Assembly (NCBI GenBank): GCA_028023455.1
Contig: JAQFVV010001007.1
Coordinates: 62,001 to 126,000 of the forward strand
DNA from: Epiperipatus broadwayi
Taxonomy: Eukaryota; Onychophora; Udeonychophora; Euonychophora; Peripatidae
Reading direction: 5' to 3'
Length of the DNA stretch: 64,000 nucleotides
Below the pieces are notes generated by a model. The model saw nothing but the letters and a program-made list of their open reading frames with translations, ran no database searches and had not been told where the DNA came from. A program made the translations under genes and the position numbers. Position 1 is the stretch's first letter. Every line of letters starts with the position of its first letter. Shown here in pieces: positions 24,722-37,405 of the stretch.

Positions 24722-25170
24722 GCACTGATGGCCAAATGACCAAGTGTCTACAAAAATATCTGACGGGGTGATGTTTTTATCTCCGTGTTTAATTGACTTT
24801 AATTTGTTTTTAAATGTATTACAATTTCTTGCATTACTATTGTAAAGATAAATGAACCTTGTGCACCATAATGCATGTAGTATTAATGTTGCACTTCTTA
24901 TTCCTACATACTCTATAATTGAACTTATAGTGACATTATTTTCCTGATAAATTTTTGTAATATATGATTGAATGTATTGTAGGCTACTACACTCAAATAA
25001 TATATGTTTTTGGTTCTCTTCTCATCTGTGGCACAACTTATACATAGTGTCAATGTTAAGTATGTTTCTCTTATGTCTCATGAAATATAATATTGATAAT
25101 AATCACATGTTCATTTTAAGTAGAAAATCAAAAAAGTTGAGCTTGAGTGTTCAATACTTAAATCTACGTA
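24722..25170 (-). pseudogene. LINE C-terminal remnant with zinc-knuckle-like motif
   Basis: Reading the minus strand from about 25105 gives RHKRNILNIDTMYKLCHR, a stop, EENQKHILFECS, then an open run to about 24722 (including HALWCTRFIYLYN). The LCHR-x-EE...HILFEC pattern is the cysteine/histidine motif found at the C-terminus of many non-LTR reverse transcriptases, with the second Cys codon position replaced by a TGA stop. The frame is otherwise open for over 100 codons, which is notable at this base composition. The reverse transcriptase itself is not recognisable upstream. The clade cannot be set from this piece. Confidence 0.55.
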
Positions 25171-27910
25171 TTAGCTGCTTATTATTAATGTCTTTTATTT
25201 TTTTAAATAAATTAATTTTATTAGTGTTAAAATCAATAAATTTTGTGCTATTGTTAAATCAAGTGAAAATATAATGTTTTAGACTTAAGTTGTCTCTTAT
25301 TTGTTTAAGCTCCATTGAGTTAACTACACCTGAAACAACATAAATATTTAAATTTGGTAGAGATTTTGATTAACGTTTTATTCTGTTGCCTAAAAGTATC
25401 ACTTGTAGACATTAATTATTTTTCCCATTAGTAGTCTCACTTTTTTATGTATCTATAGCCAAATATTATTGGTAGAATGCTATACATGAAATAGTAGATG
25501 TTAATACTTTACATTATGTTAAATTATTAACTTTGCTCTTTTGTTTGACATTTTTTCCTAATAATTCCTTTCATTTACTATTTTTGAATTATTTTAACAT
25601 TTGTACAATTTATGTGATTTCGTTTCCATATTGTCAAAACATTTACCTGAGCTCAACACATTAGTCTTTATTTGAAGTTGCAATTGCTTGATTTTGGCAA
25701 TCCTTGAATGTGATTTTTCAAAGTACATTTTAATGATATATATACAGATGTAGCAGTATGAATTTTTATAGCTATATGTGTATTTTTAGTAACACACATG
25801 GTTTCAATTTTTTCCATTTATGATACATTTGGTGATGAATTAAGTTTTAATTGACTATGTCTATAACTTAATATATCTTGTTATATGCTGCAAATAAACT
25901 TAGCTCATGTTAGTTAGTATTCATATTGTCAATGCTCTACACATACTTTTTGAATATAGATTTCATTATTACAATAGACAATAAGAAAATGAGTATGATC
26001 AAAACAAAATTGTTAGAATTTAACATTTTAATTGATATTCACAAATACTATCTTTCATTACTTTCATTGTGAATGTGTCATTTTAATGGCAGGATCCATT
26101 TTGAACATATGATAGAAATTTTAAAGGTTTTGCAAGATTTATAAACAAATTACCTAGATGTCACAAGTAAGTGTTAATAAAGTTTAGAGGCAAGATTGCA
26201 CAGAGTGAATGTAATTAACAGTATTTGTGTAATACATATTTTTGTTTATATTATAACAACAACAAAAAAATTAAGCAAGTAATTAATTTATGTTGTAAAA
26301 ACATTTGTTTTTAAATAGATGTGTAAACAGTTGTATTTAGGTAGTCTACTGAAAATTTACTGAGATTAAACAGAAAACTAACTTTTAACAACTTCTGCCA
26401 ATAATGTTATTAGTTTTGCTGTTTTTTTATAATCATAATTTGAATTTTAACATTTCATAAAGAGTTCTTCTTATTAATCTTGATAAAAATACACAAACTA
26501 TATTTTTATGATACTTACCATGTAATATATACCACACAAAATGGAGATCTGTAAAAAAAAATTTATTCCAAAAATAAAAATATCCAATATGACATCATTT
26601 GTTACGTCACCGTTATAGGACTATTTTTCAATATGACGTCATCGCGACATCACACATTTATTGTGCGTGTGAAAAGGTCCCATCTGCCCTATCTCATCTA
26701 CGTTGCAGATACCAAGAGGCAAATCAAACAAAAAATCTTTCATCTTCCATGAAGGAACACTACATATTATTAATAATTGTTCAAAATCCCATATATATAT
26801 AAAGATAAAGAGAAGTGACTTAATACTCTAACAAATTATTTTTGTTTTCTTACTTAACAATATTCAATTTTTATATATCTTTTTTTCACTTTAGCTAAAA
26901 CTGCATTAGTCTTAGCTAGGTAAAAATAGATAAAACAACTTTTAAATACTTCACTTAAGATCAAATACCCATAAAGCAGTTCCTTATAAAAAATAATGGA
27001 GAAGGCATCACTTATCAAGTTTGCCAACTACAGGATGGTGAAGATTTTGTCTGTTTTCCACTCTTTTCTCCTTGGCTAAGAATATGATAATTAACTGGGT
27101 AATAATTGTATTGGATGCGCCAATAGCATTTAATAAAACACAGTTTGTACTTTAAAAATCTACATTTTGATAAAATATATAAATATTAAAATTAAAATAA
27201 ATGCATCTATTTCAAGATTTATATTTGTAAATTAATTATTTAGTTTCCATTAGAAATTACAAAAAAAAATGTTTGCAGAGAAGATTTGTTACTGTACTTT
27301 AAAACATATACATCGCTCTTTCAATATGAATAATTAACACACTTAAAATTCCTAGAACAAATGGAAAAATAAAAGGTTTTGTTCTCTAACAACTTTCACT
27401 GCAATAATAAAAATCAAGAACTAATTTCATTACATTAAAAATCTTGTATTGATTTAATTTACCTTGGAAAAAATATTAATAAATACAATTTTAAAAAATT
27501 GTCAGACGACAACTTAAAACACGTCTTCAATTTATTACTCAATTTATAACAATTTTAATGTTCGATTGTAATAAATTACTTAAAGATAATGCACAAGTAT
27601 TACCATTCATTTTCATAAAATTTAAATCACAGATTTATCTCAATATTTATAATTAAATTTTACCAAAATACTAAATAAGATTTAGAAAATTAATTTATTT
27701 AGTTTTACTTGCATTCCTGAAAATAGGCTAGTAAACGGATGGGTTACATATATGTGATTGTTTTATTTTAGCATTTTATATTCTGGTCTATATATTCTAT
27801 ATTCTGGAATATATTTTATTAATTTTATGAATGTTTTGAAATTTTGTTTTATATTTATGAATATTATTAAAATGTTTTTCTCTATTTGTCTCTCTTTCAT
27901 ATATATATAT
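25171..27910. other. AT-rich stretch, no gene supported
   Basis: Apart from a CpG-containing repeat at 26585-26650 nothing stands out. The small ORF at 26599-26802 covers that repeat and has no recognisable domain. Confidence 0.45.
26585..26650. repeat. Tandem pair with CRE-like palindromes
   Basis: CAATATGACATCATTTG and CAATATGACGTCATCGCG are 44 bp apart. The second contains TGACGTCA (26634-26641), the cAMP-response-element palindrome, and several CpGs, rare in this window. Whether it is regulatory is unknown; no transcript is visible nearby. Confidence 0.35.
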
Positions 27911-28039
27911 ATTGCAATCAATGTTTCTAAACAAATAGAATATCAATTTGTTGTCAAGGCAACATTTATTTTTAGATGATGTCGTCTTGACAACAAATTG
28001 TTGATATTTTATTGATTTATTTAAACATTGAGTGCAATG
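27911..28039. repeat. Hairpin element, ~55-bp arms
   Basis: Left arm 27911-27966 (ATTGCAATCAATGTTT ... TTGTTGTCAAGGCAAC) pairs with right arm 27978-28039 (GTCTTGACAACAAATT ... AAACATTGAGTGCAAT). The loop is only about 12 bases. MITE-like; no clear target duplication. Confidence 0.65.
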
Positions 28040-29719
28040 CTGCGATTAACAGATGATAACCAATCAGCTCTTGATACTTATGAATCAGTATATATGTATA
28101 AAAGTATAATATAACAATTTATGACATATACAGAAATTTTAACAATCATTCACATGCCAATGGGGGATGAAATAATCTACTATCTCTGCTGGCTATTTGT
28201 TTTTGTCACATCTGATATCATCAGCCATATTGAAGTCAATTCCTATGAAACACCACTGCAATGTTCACTTCAATATTAAAACCTGAATATACATTTAATA
28301 GTAATTCAACAAAAATCTTTTTTACATTGGATTAATGGTCATAGAAAGATATAGCTTCTAACCAAACTCATTTTAAAACAATCATAATTTTGTAAAAAAT
28401 TCTGATTTATCTATTAACATTAAGCAATACATAAGATGCTTTTGTTAAATTGCTGCTAAAATTACATTCAAACTTCAATATCTAATAGGAACTGCATTGC
28501 TATGTCTGATGGGGTGACAATTAGTTTCAATATTGCCATAAATAATTTGAATAATTTAAAGTGTTTCAGTACCAGTTTCCTCAATGTTAATAATATTGTT
28601 TCATCATGGGTCCAAGATATGAAACACACTATCATATTTCACATCATAACTCATGATTCAATCAGACAGAAGCATAAAGTGTTATTGGTCAGTAGCTGAC
28701 TTGTTACTATGTAACATATGCATTGTTTCAGAAAGGACACTGCAGCCAGATTGGATAAATCACTAATCAAAAGTTACCTGGATGTACTGTATAGCCTATA
28801 AAATGTAACACTAATTTAGAGTCCTTTTACAGCAAGAATCTCTATATTAGACTTTGAAGATTATTTATTAGAGGTTTAAATTGCCTTAATAATTTTGATG
28901 CCTAATCCACTTTCCACATTTTCATATTTTATTCATGATACACATGATCATGAGTTAAAATTATGTACAATGTCTTCATATGTAATTTACTTGCATCATC
29001 ATTTTTAAAAGTGCAATATATAATAATGATTTAATCTCCCCAACATAAAGTTTCTTTTTTGTACATTATTTTATCCTACAACAGTCTAATAATATGTATC
29101 CTGTCAAATATTTTGAGTACATGAGATAATATAATTAAATGCAGGTTTTAAATTTTTTAGCATAAACACCTACATAAAAAGGGATGAAAATAAAATACTT
29201 AAGGACTTCCTTATTCTAGACTGTGCGATGGAGTAAAATATACCTTTAACAAAAAATTATCCAGATAATCTGTGAAGATATAAAAAGACATGTCAAAAAG
29301 CATGGTTTAATGGCATTCAAATGTCAAATGAATTAGGACATTAACATTATTTAAATTTATACAAATGGGAACATAAATACTAATTTCATGTAAGATCAAA
29401 ACACACAATTTTAAATTTCTTTCTGAGCCATGAGATGAAAACATTCAAAATGCAGTTGGTAAGAAATTAATTAAAATAATTCAAACTTTTATGAAAAAAA
29501 ATCATAAAGATTAATATAATAAAGTTGACTATAAAACAGTCAATCCATAAAAAAACTTGAAACATAATATATGCACACAATTCATTCAATACATTTAAGT
29601 TGTGAAATAAAATGCCATAAAATAGGGGCTAACACCAGATGTCTAAGCTTCCAACTCATCAAGAAAGCATGATTTTATATATGGAGAGATAGATGATGAA
29701 AAGAGGTGACATGAAATAA
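28040..29719. other. AT-rich stretch, nothing recognised
   Basis: Small ORF at 28502-28699 has no recognisable domain. No repeat boundary identified. Confidence 0.45.
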
Positions 29720-29915
29720 TATTCTTTTAAAGTATTTCTAAAGATTCAAATCGTAATAGTTATCAACTGAAATTATTCAGTCAAGAAACACAAAATGCCA
29801 TGTGATTTTCCAAGAACTGCTTATTTTTATGCAAACATATTAGCTTTTTTTACTTATTTGATAGAACCACAAAATCTATTTGTAAAAATTGCCTTCTTTT
29901 TTGAATAGTTGGAAG
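29720..29915 (-). pseudogene. PLE 3' end relic
   Basis: The minus strand encodes a KKKAIFTNRF-like segment that parallels KEAMLIYKYK in the better copy at 37.3 kb. It then reads GTTGATAACTATTACGATT...GAAATACT, a decayed version of the hammerhead found after that copy. Too short and degraded for more detail. Confidence 0.4.
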
Positions 29916-31239
29916 AAACAAATCATAGGAGAAAAAGATTAAGAAAATACTTCTTATAAATAGATTTCAAGATTCTGTAATAAATAGGCAATATGTTAAC
30001 ATGGGAATAGATAATGCTTGGAACATTATATAACACCTTCTGTTTCTATTTGAATAAGTTCAGTAGATAATGGTTGTGATTTAAATAGATGACATTAACT
30101 CTGTGTAAAAATTTAATATGTTATTATTTATTTATATCATTATTATAATTTAAAATAATTATGAAATATTATATTATCATTATTATTTTCAACAATTACT
30201 GATTTTCAGCAGAATTAAGGTCATTCCATATTGAATCCAGTTTTTAAATCCATAGTTTTTCTTCTCTTATCGCATCAAAAAAAACTTGTTTATTGCTCTA
30301 ACTATCTTATATGTGATCTCTTGGGATTTAAGATTTTGATTATCTATTTATTATGAACTCTTTTAGTGATATGGTCAAACCTTTATTTCGATCTCTTCTT
30401 TTTTTGAAGTCATTATTACCTATTCATTCTCTCACTCATACATTTCATTTTTAATGTTTTCCTTTTATTGCTCTTCAACAGAATCTAATTCTCAAATCCG
30501 AAAGAAAGAACTGATAAAGATCCCTATTAAATATCTCCTTTTTCAAGCCCATAAAGATATTTTTTTTAATATTAAATTATTTCTATCAAAAACATTCCAT
30601 CCAAGACTAACTTCTATGATTAATTTCATCCACCATGTTTCTAATACTATTAATAATCTAATCAAAATATTTGTAGTCATTAACTTCTATTCATGATTAT
30701 CAAACTTTGTTTTCTTCTTAACAAAAAATTCATTAAAAATTACACTAGTCTTCTTAATATTTCTTTAGTCCTACTTTCATATTTTCATTGCTACAAACTA
30801 TTGCAACATATCCTAAAGGTTTAAAGCATTATTTGAAAAAGAAAAACAATAACTTTATCATTTTCAAAATATAAATGATTTAAATCACCCCCAGATATAT
30901 TTATAATTTTAGTTTTCCATTTTACACAAAATATTTATTGCAAAATTGCTATAAAAAAATTGGAATTATGGAATTCATATTATAAATGTTTTTCATCATT
31001 AATATTTTTAGTGTCACCTTGGAATCTTGTCTTGCTGTTGCATTTCCTAGGTTTATATCATTTTAGTTCAAAGCTTTAATTATGGGTATACAATTTAATT
31101 TTTTTTTGTTAACTAGTGCCTTTAGCTGGGTTAGAGAGTATTTTAAAATGATCATTGCACAGTGGTGTGTCTTAATCTCAAATATTATATATATATAATA
31201 AAAATTCTATATTTTATATAAAAAAAAAAATTATATATA
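29916..31239. other. AT-rich stretch, no gene supported
   Basis: An 80-codon frame at 30454-30696 has no recognisable domain. AT microsatellite near 31185. Confidence 0.45.
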
Positions 31240-31700
31240 TGTTAATAATTTAACGGTAAAGGAAATATTATATTTCAAATTCTTTAGTAGCACTTTCAAT
31301 TATGTAGTAATCCTCGTCAGCTTTAACTGAATTTCAATTTTTATTTTTATTTTAACATAACGTAAATTTCCGTAAGCTGTGTATGGCCGTATTTACAACT
31401 TGCCTATTAATAACATCATCTTTATATTTATCTATTAAAATTGCCTCTTTAATATATATATTAAATTATAATAACAGTAAATGATAACAACAATAATATA
31501 TAAATTAAGCAGAAGTATTTTCTACTATGTTGTAATCATTATCAACTAAAATCATTAGAAAAAAAACCTCAGATATCATATGATTTTTGAAGAATTACGT
31601 CTATAGATGTTAGCAAATTGTCTATTTATTACATTTTTGAATAGTTAACAAAAATTGCCTCTTTAACTTTTTTCTTTTTATAATGTCTTCCTTCATTTAA
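31240..31700 (-). pseudogene. Tandem PLE 3' ends
   Basis: Two head-to-tail relics lie on the minus strand, marked by AATTGCCTCTTTAA at 31439 and 31653 (214 bp apart). Both encode a KEAI(L/F)V-type end of the GIY-YIG region (best reading KEAILIDKYKDDVINRQ), matching KEAMLIYKYKHDLVDRQ near 37.3 kb. Each is followed by a hammerhead-type motif, decayed in one (31515-31555) and with an intact core in the other. Confidence 0.5.
31282..31326 (-). ncRNA. Hammerhead motif, intact core, weak stem I
   Basis: Minus strand: CTGACGA (consensus CUGANGA), stem II GATTA/TAATT with loop CTACA, GAAA, GTGCTA, then CTAAAG. Stem III AGUGCU is near-palindromic. Stem I pairing is poor in this copy. Confidence 0.5.
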
Positions 31701-32461
31701 TATTCATATGTAATTTGGGTTAAAGGCAAATTTCAAATTTCAAGATTTTTCATGGTCAAAGAAAAGTGATGCAGTATTAAATTGATTATTTATAGCAGTG
31801 TTTTCAACCAGTGGTCCAGTTGCAGAAAAATTTTAGTGGTTGCAAAAAGCTTATTAATTTGTTCGTATTTATTATATATATATTACAAACTTTTAAATTA
31901 TGACTAATTTTATTAAATTTATCTTTAATTTAGTCCTATGATTTTCGTTTGTTGTTAGTTGTTTTATTCAGAAAATGCATAGAAAATAAACTAAAAATCA
32001 AATCCCTATAAGAAATACAAAAAGTTTCTGTTTCCTAATATCAGTTATTTCACACTAAAATCACTGCTCCATGAACAATTTTGTATGGGTACTTCATGCA
32101 TTGTGGTGAACTTTGGTATGTACAGAAATAACCTAACAGTTGTCAGTCTTACATATTATGTATTTTGCTGTAGTCAATTGACTGGAATTGCACTGCTGTG
32201 CAATGATACTATAAATAAAAGTATATTAAGTGCTTTATATTTAGTTTTTTTTTTTTGCTATATTTTAGCCATTTAAAAATGAATAATAACAACAAAACAT
32301 CAAAAACTACTGCAGACTTTTTCAAAAGCCAAATATAAATACTTTGAATGATAATGAGATTATTTATTCACAGAGCAATTGCCTCAGGCAAAAATCTACT
32401 GTTATTTGTCAATTTAATTCTGATTATTTAATATTTGGTTTCATTTCTTGATCTGAGTTGG

Positions 32462-32654
32462 AAGATAATTTACCAATAATAATCCTCTCATATACACTTT
32501 AATGCAAACATTTCTTAAACAACTTCTTTATTTTCCTGACAGTTTCAACTGTCCAGTGGTCTTCACCAGAGAGCTATTATAAGCAATATATATATATATA
32601 TGAATATATGAAGAAATGCAAAGAAAGTAAAGGAAGAAAATAAGATAATTTACC
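32462..32654 (-). mobile_element. HHR retroelement inserted in hAT, 13-bp duplication
   Basis: AAGATAATTTACC at 32462-32474 and 32642-32654 brackets a 167-bp insert. Its left part is the reverse complement of the 23.2-kb right arm, including the hammerhead. Its right part is the same tail in plus orientation (AGCAATATATAT, then GAAGAAATGCAAAGAAAGTA). The 5' portion is thus inverted relative to the 3' tail, like twin-primed LINE insertions. Confidence 0.78.
32534..32572 (-). ncRNA. Mutated hammerhead motif
   Basis: Minus strand CTGGTGA (A6 changed to G), GACCACTGGACAGTT, GAAA, CTGTC, AGG. Stem II is damaged, so probably inactive. Confidence 0.45.
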
Positions 32655-33897
32655 CAGAGCTCAATGCATTATTTGCAGAGAAATTGTAGCCAATGAATGC
32701 ACGAAGTCAGCATAATTAACACATCATTTACAAAACAGACATTTAAATCTGCAAAATAAGTCACTCAATATTTTTTGAAGATAAAAGTGCAGAACTGAAA
32801 AAAACAAAAATCATCTTTAAAAAAATTTTTTTAGTCAATAAATCTTTTGTAAAAGCATCATATTTAATTGCTTTAAAAATTGTTATATGCAAAAAGCACT
32901 ACTATATGTCTAAAAATTTAATCAAACTATGTTTAATCGACATGCATTATGAAATCTTAGATGCAGGGAGGCAAAATTAAAACTTTGCTGCTTTCTATTG
33001 ATACTATTTAATGCAGATTTACTAAAATAGTGATTGATGTTAATGATCAATTCAAAAAGTAAACAAATCATTATTTGCAATTCAGATGAATTTACAGAAG
33101 ATATCAATAAAGTGATACTTTTATGTTATATTCATTACGTTGATTAAAAAATCTATGGTGTAAAATAATATTTTTTTACTGTGTTGAATTTCCTACTGAC
33201 CTAACTAGTTTGGATATATTAAAAGAAATTGATAATTACACTGAAAATAACTCTTTTAATCGGAAAAGTTGAGTTGGCTTATCTACTGATGGAGTGACAA
33301 GTATGACTGGAAAATATTCAAGATTGCAAAAAAAAATAAATAAATAAATAGTGGTTGACAAAATAATTTATACTCTTTGTGTTATATACTGGGAGCACTT
33401 AGCTGCTAAAAATTGTATCTGCACTTGATCACCGTTCTTATTCATATCAATAAAAATAATAAATTATATTAAATGCCATGTAGTAAACTTCAATACTATT
33501 TTAAAATTCGTGCAATGAAAGGGATCTGGATATGAAAATTTACTACTTCATGAAGAAGTATAATGGTGGTCAAGAAATAAAATATTAACAAGACTATATA
33601 AATTAAGAAAAGAAGTTAAAATATTTCTATAAACAAAAAAATCAGAATTGAAAAATAATTTTCATGACAACAATTAGATTTCTAAATTGGCCTATTTTTC
33701 AGACATAAGGTACAAAGAAGAAAATTTAAAGAAGCTGTTCACATGACAATGGCAAAAAAATCCCATAAGCCAACCTAGTGTGACTATACATAATATATGG
33801 ACACCACCAATCAACTTTGCTGTTAAAAAGAAAAAGTGGAGAAATCAGGATGAACCTCATAGATAAGTGTATGAGATTTCTACTAACTGTTGCATTT

Positions 33898-34073
33898 GGC
33901 AGGATGGCTCAGTTGGTTAGAGCATTACCTTAAAATTCAATACTCAAGAATCTGAAGATCCAGGTTCAAATCCCATGCTAGTACTGTCACTAGTTAAGCC
34001 AGAAACATCTGAAAAAGGGGGAAATAATACCTCTCAAAACACTGTACATAAACTAATCTATTTGTTGTGCTAT
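33898..34073 (+). mobile_element. tRNA-derived SINE of a second family, inside hAT
   Basis: The head GGCAGGATGGCTCAGTTGG holds a perfect A box (TGGCTCAGTTGG); GGTTCAAATCC at 33963-33973 is a perfect B box. Box spacing is longer than in a tRNA. A divergent 17-bp target duplication (TACTAACTGTTGCATTT / TACTAACAGTTGAATGT) is at 33881-33897 and 34074-34090. The tRNA source is not clear. It interrupts the hAT pseudogene, so it is younger than that element. Confidence 0.8.
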
Positions 34074-35067
34074 TACTAACAGTTGAATGTATTTGGAATA
34101 TTTAAATAAAGTGACATTTTTCTTAAGACATTCAATACTCATATTAGATTATGGAAATAGTCCAATATAAAAATACAAATTAAATTTAAGTCTGCAATAC
34201 TACTTTATTTACTGTTCATTTGTGGAATAAAATTGAGACATTCAAGAAAAAGTTAAAACTACATGTAGAAAAACTATGGCATGTTTCAATAACTTTCAGA
34301 ATTGATAAATAAAATTGATATAAATATTCGTGAATTGAAAAATACTGTTTTTAGACATAAACAGGACTTGTTTGTAATAATATCCACAGGAAGAAGACAG
34401 AGAAAATCAATATGTGAATTTTAAATCCATTTATTGAACAAGAAAATAATCTAACTGATTTGGAACAAGAAAAATTAATAGTCTTATGTTATGATGATAT
34501 ATTAAAGTAATTATTTAATTCGATAAGTAACTCAATTTTGAGTTAGAATTAAAACTGAATATCCTGAATTATACAAAAAAGCCTTAAAAGTATTATTGCC
34601 ATTTTCGACTACATACTTATGTGAAGTGACATTTTCAGCAACGATACTTATAAAATCAAAAGAAAGAAATCAATTATTAATAAATTCAGCTTCACACTTA
34701 GCTATCACAAATATATCTCCAAGCCTTGATATGCTAATTGCTGAAAATAATTAGCAACAAACACGTTAATTTTGAGTTTTATAATTATAATTATATTTCG
34801 CTCAGTTATTTAAATGTTGTTCTTTATTTTTCTTCAGATTTTATCATTAGTTTAATATTTTGTTAGCTAATTTACTTTTGTGTAGTTTTGTCGATTATTC
34901 TATGTTTTTTATCATCATTTGAATATACTGTATATATATTATACTATAAAACATCCACCATTTTTTCCATATTTTTTTTTGGGTTCACTACTTCGTTTTG
35001 TCTGTAAGAAAAGGATTAAAAAAAATATTGATCTGTGACAATTCAGTTGAGATATATTGATTTATAG

Positions 35068-35807
35068 CATTTTTTATTTGATTGTATATTAGTTTATGTT
35101 CTTTGATTTTTTTTTCAAAGTACATCTCGATTACCTAATCTATGAATTTTAAGACCTGTGTATAATTTGATATACAATATTACTTTATTACATTTTAAAA
35201 ATAGGATTTTTAGAATTATTAATCAATCAGTTTACATTTAGAGGAACATAAAATGAAATATTGTATTTATCACAAAATATTTTTTAATAAATTTAAATGG
35301 AACATCATTTTAAAATGACATATATTTCCATTTTTTATTATTATTACGAATGTTAATTTTGTAATATTTGATCTAATTTAAAGGCTGTGTTTTAAATTGT
35401 AACAAACTATAGAAAGTAATCAAATTTTTTTCTCACAACTGTCATAAAACATTGGTGTTCAATCTGCAAGGATATTCTCACCCCAGCCATAAGATAGAGA
35501 CTTTAAGAAAATAAGAGTGACCGACTTAATTCCTGAACACAAATATAATTATACGAGCAAATCTTAAGATGTTTAGAAGTGAGAGCTTCAATTTATAAAT
35601 CATTCACTTTAAATCCATTCCTTATTTTTAATATTCTTATTAGCACTTCTGAAATTTTAAATTTATCCCATGCTAATACTAAAAGATGTCAAATTATGGA
35701 ATATTTGATAAATTTTATAAGTGCTGTGTTTTAGTTTTAACAGAGCTTGTGAGGTTAGGATGATCATTTTCTATAGTTTGTTAATGTAATTTTTGTAATG
35801 TGAATTG
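35068..35807. other. AT-rich stretch, nothing recognised
   Basis: No gene or repeat identified. Confidence 0.5.
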
Positions 35808-35930
35808 GATGAATGAAATAAGGAAATGTACTAGAGTGATGTTTAGAAAATAGGCTAGAGAATAGACAAACTGGATAAAATTTAGAGACTTTCATCCTAC
35901 ATTGGATCAATAACGCTTGAAAATGATATA
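35808..35930 (+). pseudogene. RTE-type LINE 3' tail, decayed
   Basis: ATGAAATAAGGAAATGTACT, GTGATGTTTAGAAAATAGG and TTTCATCCTACATTGGAT match the end of the better copy at 50.2 kb (VRKCAGVMWRR ... WIDND), with stops. It is followed by an (AT)n run where the 50.2-kb copy has TGA repeats. Confidence 0.55.
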
Positions 35931-36089
35931 TATATATATAATTGAATATTTATAAATACAGAAATCAGATATATTTAAAAAAGTTTATCCACTTCATAGC
36001 ATTTTGACTATCTTTGTCAACTAATATTTTGAAAGGCTAATCTTTCCACAATTCCACGATTTTAACATTTGCTGCCTGCTGTTAATTAA

Positions 36090-36440
36090 GTCATGTTTGT
36101 ATTTGTATATTAGCATAAATGCTGTTATTTTTCTTTTGTTATTATTTTTTCAATTTGCAATATTTTAACATTGTTGTAATTGAAGTTAAAACCATAAATA
36201 CATGAGTTATTATGGTTGTGAAAAACAGATGCTGAAACATTATTATCTACTTTGGAATTCTGATTTGATTTCTGAACTCTTTTTAATAACAACAAGTGCT
36301 CTTTAGTTCTTTTTTTCAATGTACATTTTGATTTGCCTATATATACACTACCACACCTTCATATCTATTTATAAATTATACAATTTTTATTTATAAATAA
36401 GATTTTACATTCAGAATTATTTATTAATTTGTTTAATGTA
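36090..36440 (-). pseudogene. PLE GIY-YIG domain, left arm
   Basis: Minus-strand translation shows NKNCIIYK (GIY strand), RCGSVYIGKSKCTLKK (YIG strand with Cys), RTKEH (conserved Arg helix), then VSASVFHNHNNSCIYGF and VKILQIEKI. This order fits a PLE GIY-YIG nuclease. Stops in the first strand and at the C-terminus show it is broken. The nuclease would nick target DNA to prime reverse transcription. Confidence 0.65.
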
Positions 36441-36984
36441 AGAGATATATAAAATGCAATATCACATATATCATTATAAATCCTTCTTATAAAATTTACT
36501 TGATCATTCGAAATCTATAGCATTGATTTCCATATTTTTTTTTATTAGCAGGAGAATTAATATTATTATCAAAATTTTTATTCTTATATCTCATATTAAA
36601 ATCTTTAATAACATTATATATATATATGTTTATAATTGTAATCAACATTTAACAATGCATTAAAATATATTTCAATATTTTTGCCTTTATCCGATAAATA
36701 TTTGCAAATACTATTATTTCTAAATAAAGACTTCAAACATTTATCAGATAAAGGCAAAAATATTGACATATATTTGAATGAATTGTTAAATGTTGGTTAC
36801 AGTTATAATCATATATATAATGTTATTAAATATTTTAATATGAGATATAAGATTAAAAAAATAATAAGAATATTGATCCTCCTGCTAATAAAATATATGG
36901 ATATCAATAACATACATTTCAAATAATCAAGTAAATTTTATAAGAAAGTTTTATAAAGGTATATGTTATATTGCATTTTATATA

Positions 36985-37400
36985 CCTCCTACATTAAACA
37001 AATTAATAAATAATTCTAAAGATAAAACCTCATTTATAAATAAAAATTGTATCATTTATAAATGGATATGTAGGTGTGGTAGTGGATGCATAGGTGAATT
37101 AAGATGTACATTGAAAAAAAAACTAAAGAGCACTTGCTTTTGTTAAAAAGCTCAGAAATCAAATTAAACTTGTAAAGTAGATAATAATGTTTCAGCATCT
37201 CTTTTTCATGACCATAATAATTGATGTATTTATGGTTTTAACTTCAATTACAATAACGTTAAAATATTGCAAATTGAAAAAAATAATAACCAAAAGAAAA
37301 ACAAAAGAAGCTATGCTAATATACAAATACAAACATGACTTAGTTGACAGGCAGGGAGCAAACATTAAGATCATCAAATTGTGGGAAGGTTAGCCTTTCA
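36985..37400 (+). pseudogene. PLE GIY-YIG domain, right arm
   Basis: The plus strand reads YIPPTLNKLINNS, NKNCIIYKWICRCGSGCIGE, TLKKKLKST, then in a shifted frame NNVSASLFHDHNN and later KEAMLIYKYKHDLVDRQ. It is the partner of the left arm, with different stops, so the arms have mutated independently since joining. Confidence 0.65.
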
Positions 37401-37405
37401 AAGTG

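Larger units (their letters stand above)
32279..34754 (+). pseudogene. hAT transposase pseudogene (ZBED5/SCAND3-like)
   Basis: Translated pieces follow the order of ZBED5/SCAND3-type hAT proteins. An N-terminal MNNNNKTSKTTADFF starts at 32279. A zinc-finger-like CIICREIVANECTKSA with HHLQNRH lies at about 32655-32745. LSTDGVTSMTGKYSR, the conserved (T)DGA-x-MTG region, is at about 33279-33323. The C-terminal dimerisation block [16 protein letters not shown] with KSKERNQL lies at 34590-34680, ending IAENN-stop at 34754. Many stops and frame shifts, a 167-bp HHR insertion and a 176-bp SINE disrupt it. It would normally cut and paste its own ends in the nucleus. Confidence 0.75.
31796..35059 (+). 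mobile_element. hAT-superfamily DNA transposon (decayed)
   Basis: The left terminus CAGTGTTTTCAACC is typical of hAT terminal repeats. The right end GTTGAGATATATTG is its degraded inverse. An identical 8-bp duplication ATTTATAG flanks both ends (31788-31795 and 35060-35067), the target-site length expected for hAT. The element is 3.26 kb including a SINE and an HHR insertion. It encodes a broken transposase on the plus strand. Confidence 0.78.

Noticed and set aside
33898-33985. Functional tRNA gene with perfect A and B boxes
   Set aside because: Box spacing is too long for a tRNA, no cloverleaf forms, and a target duplication shows it is a retroposon.
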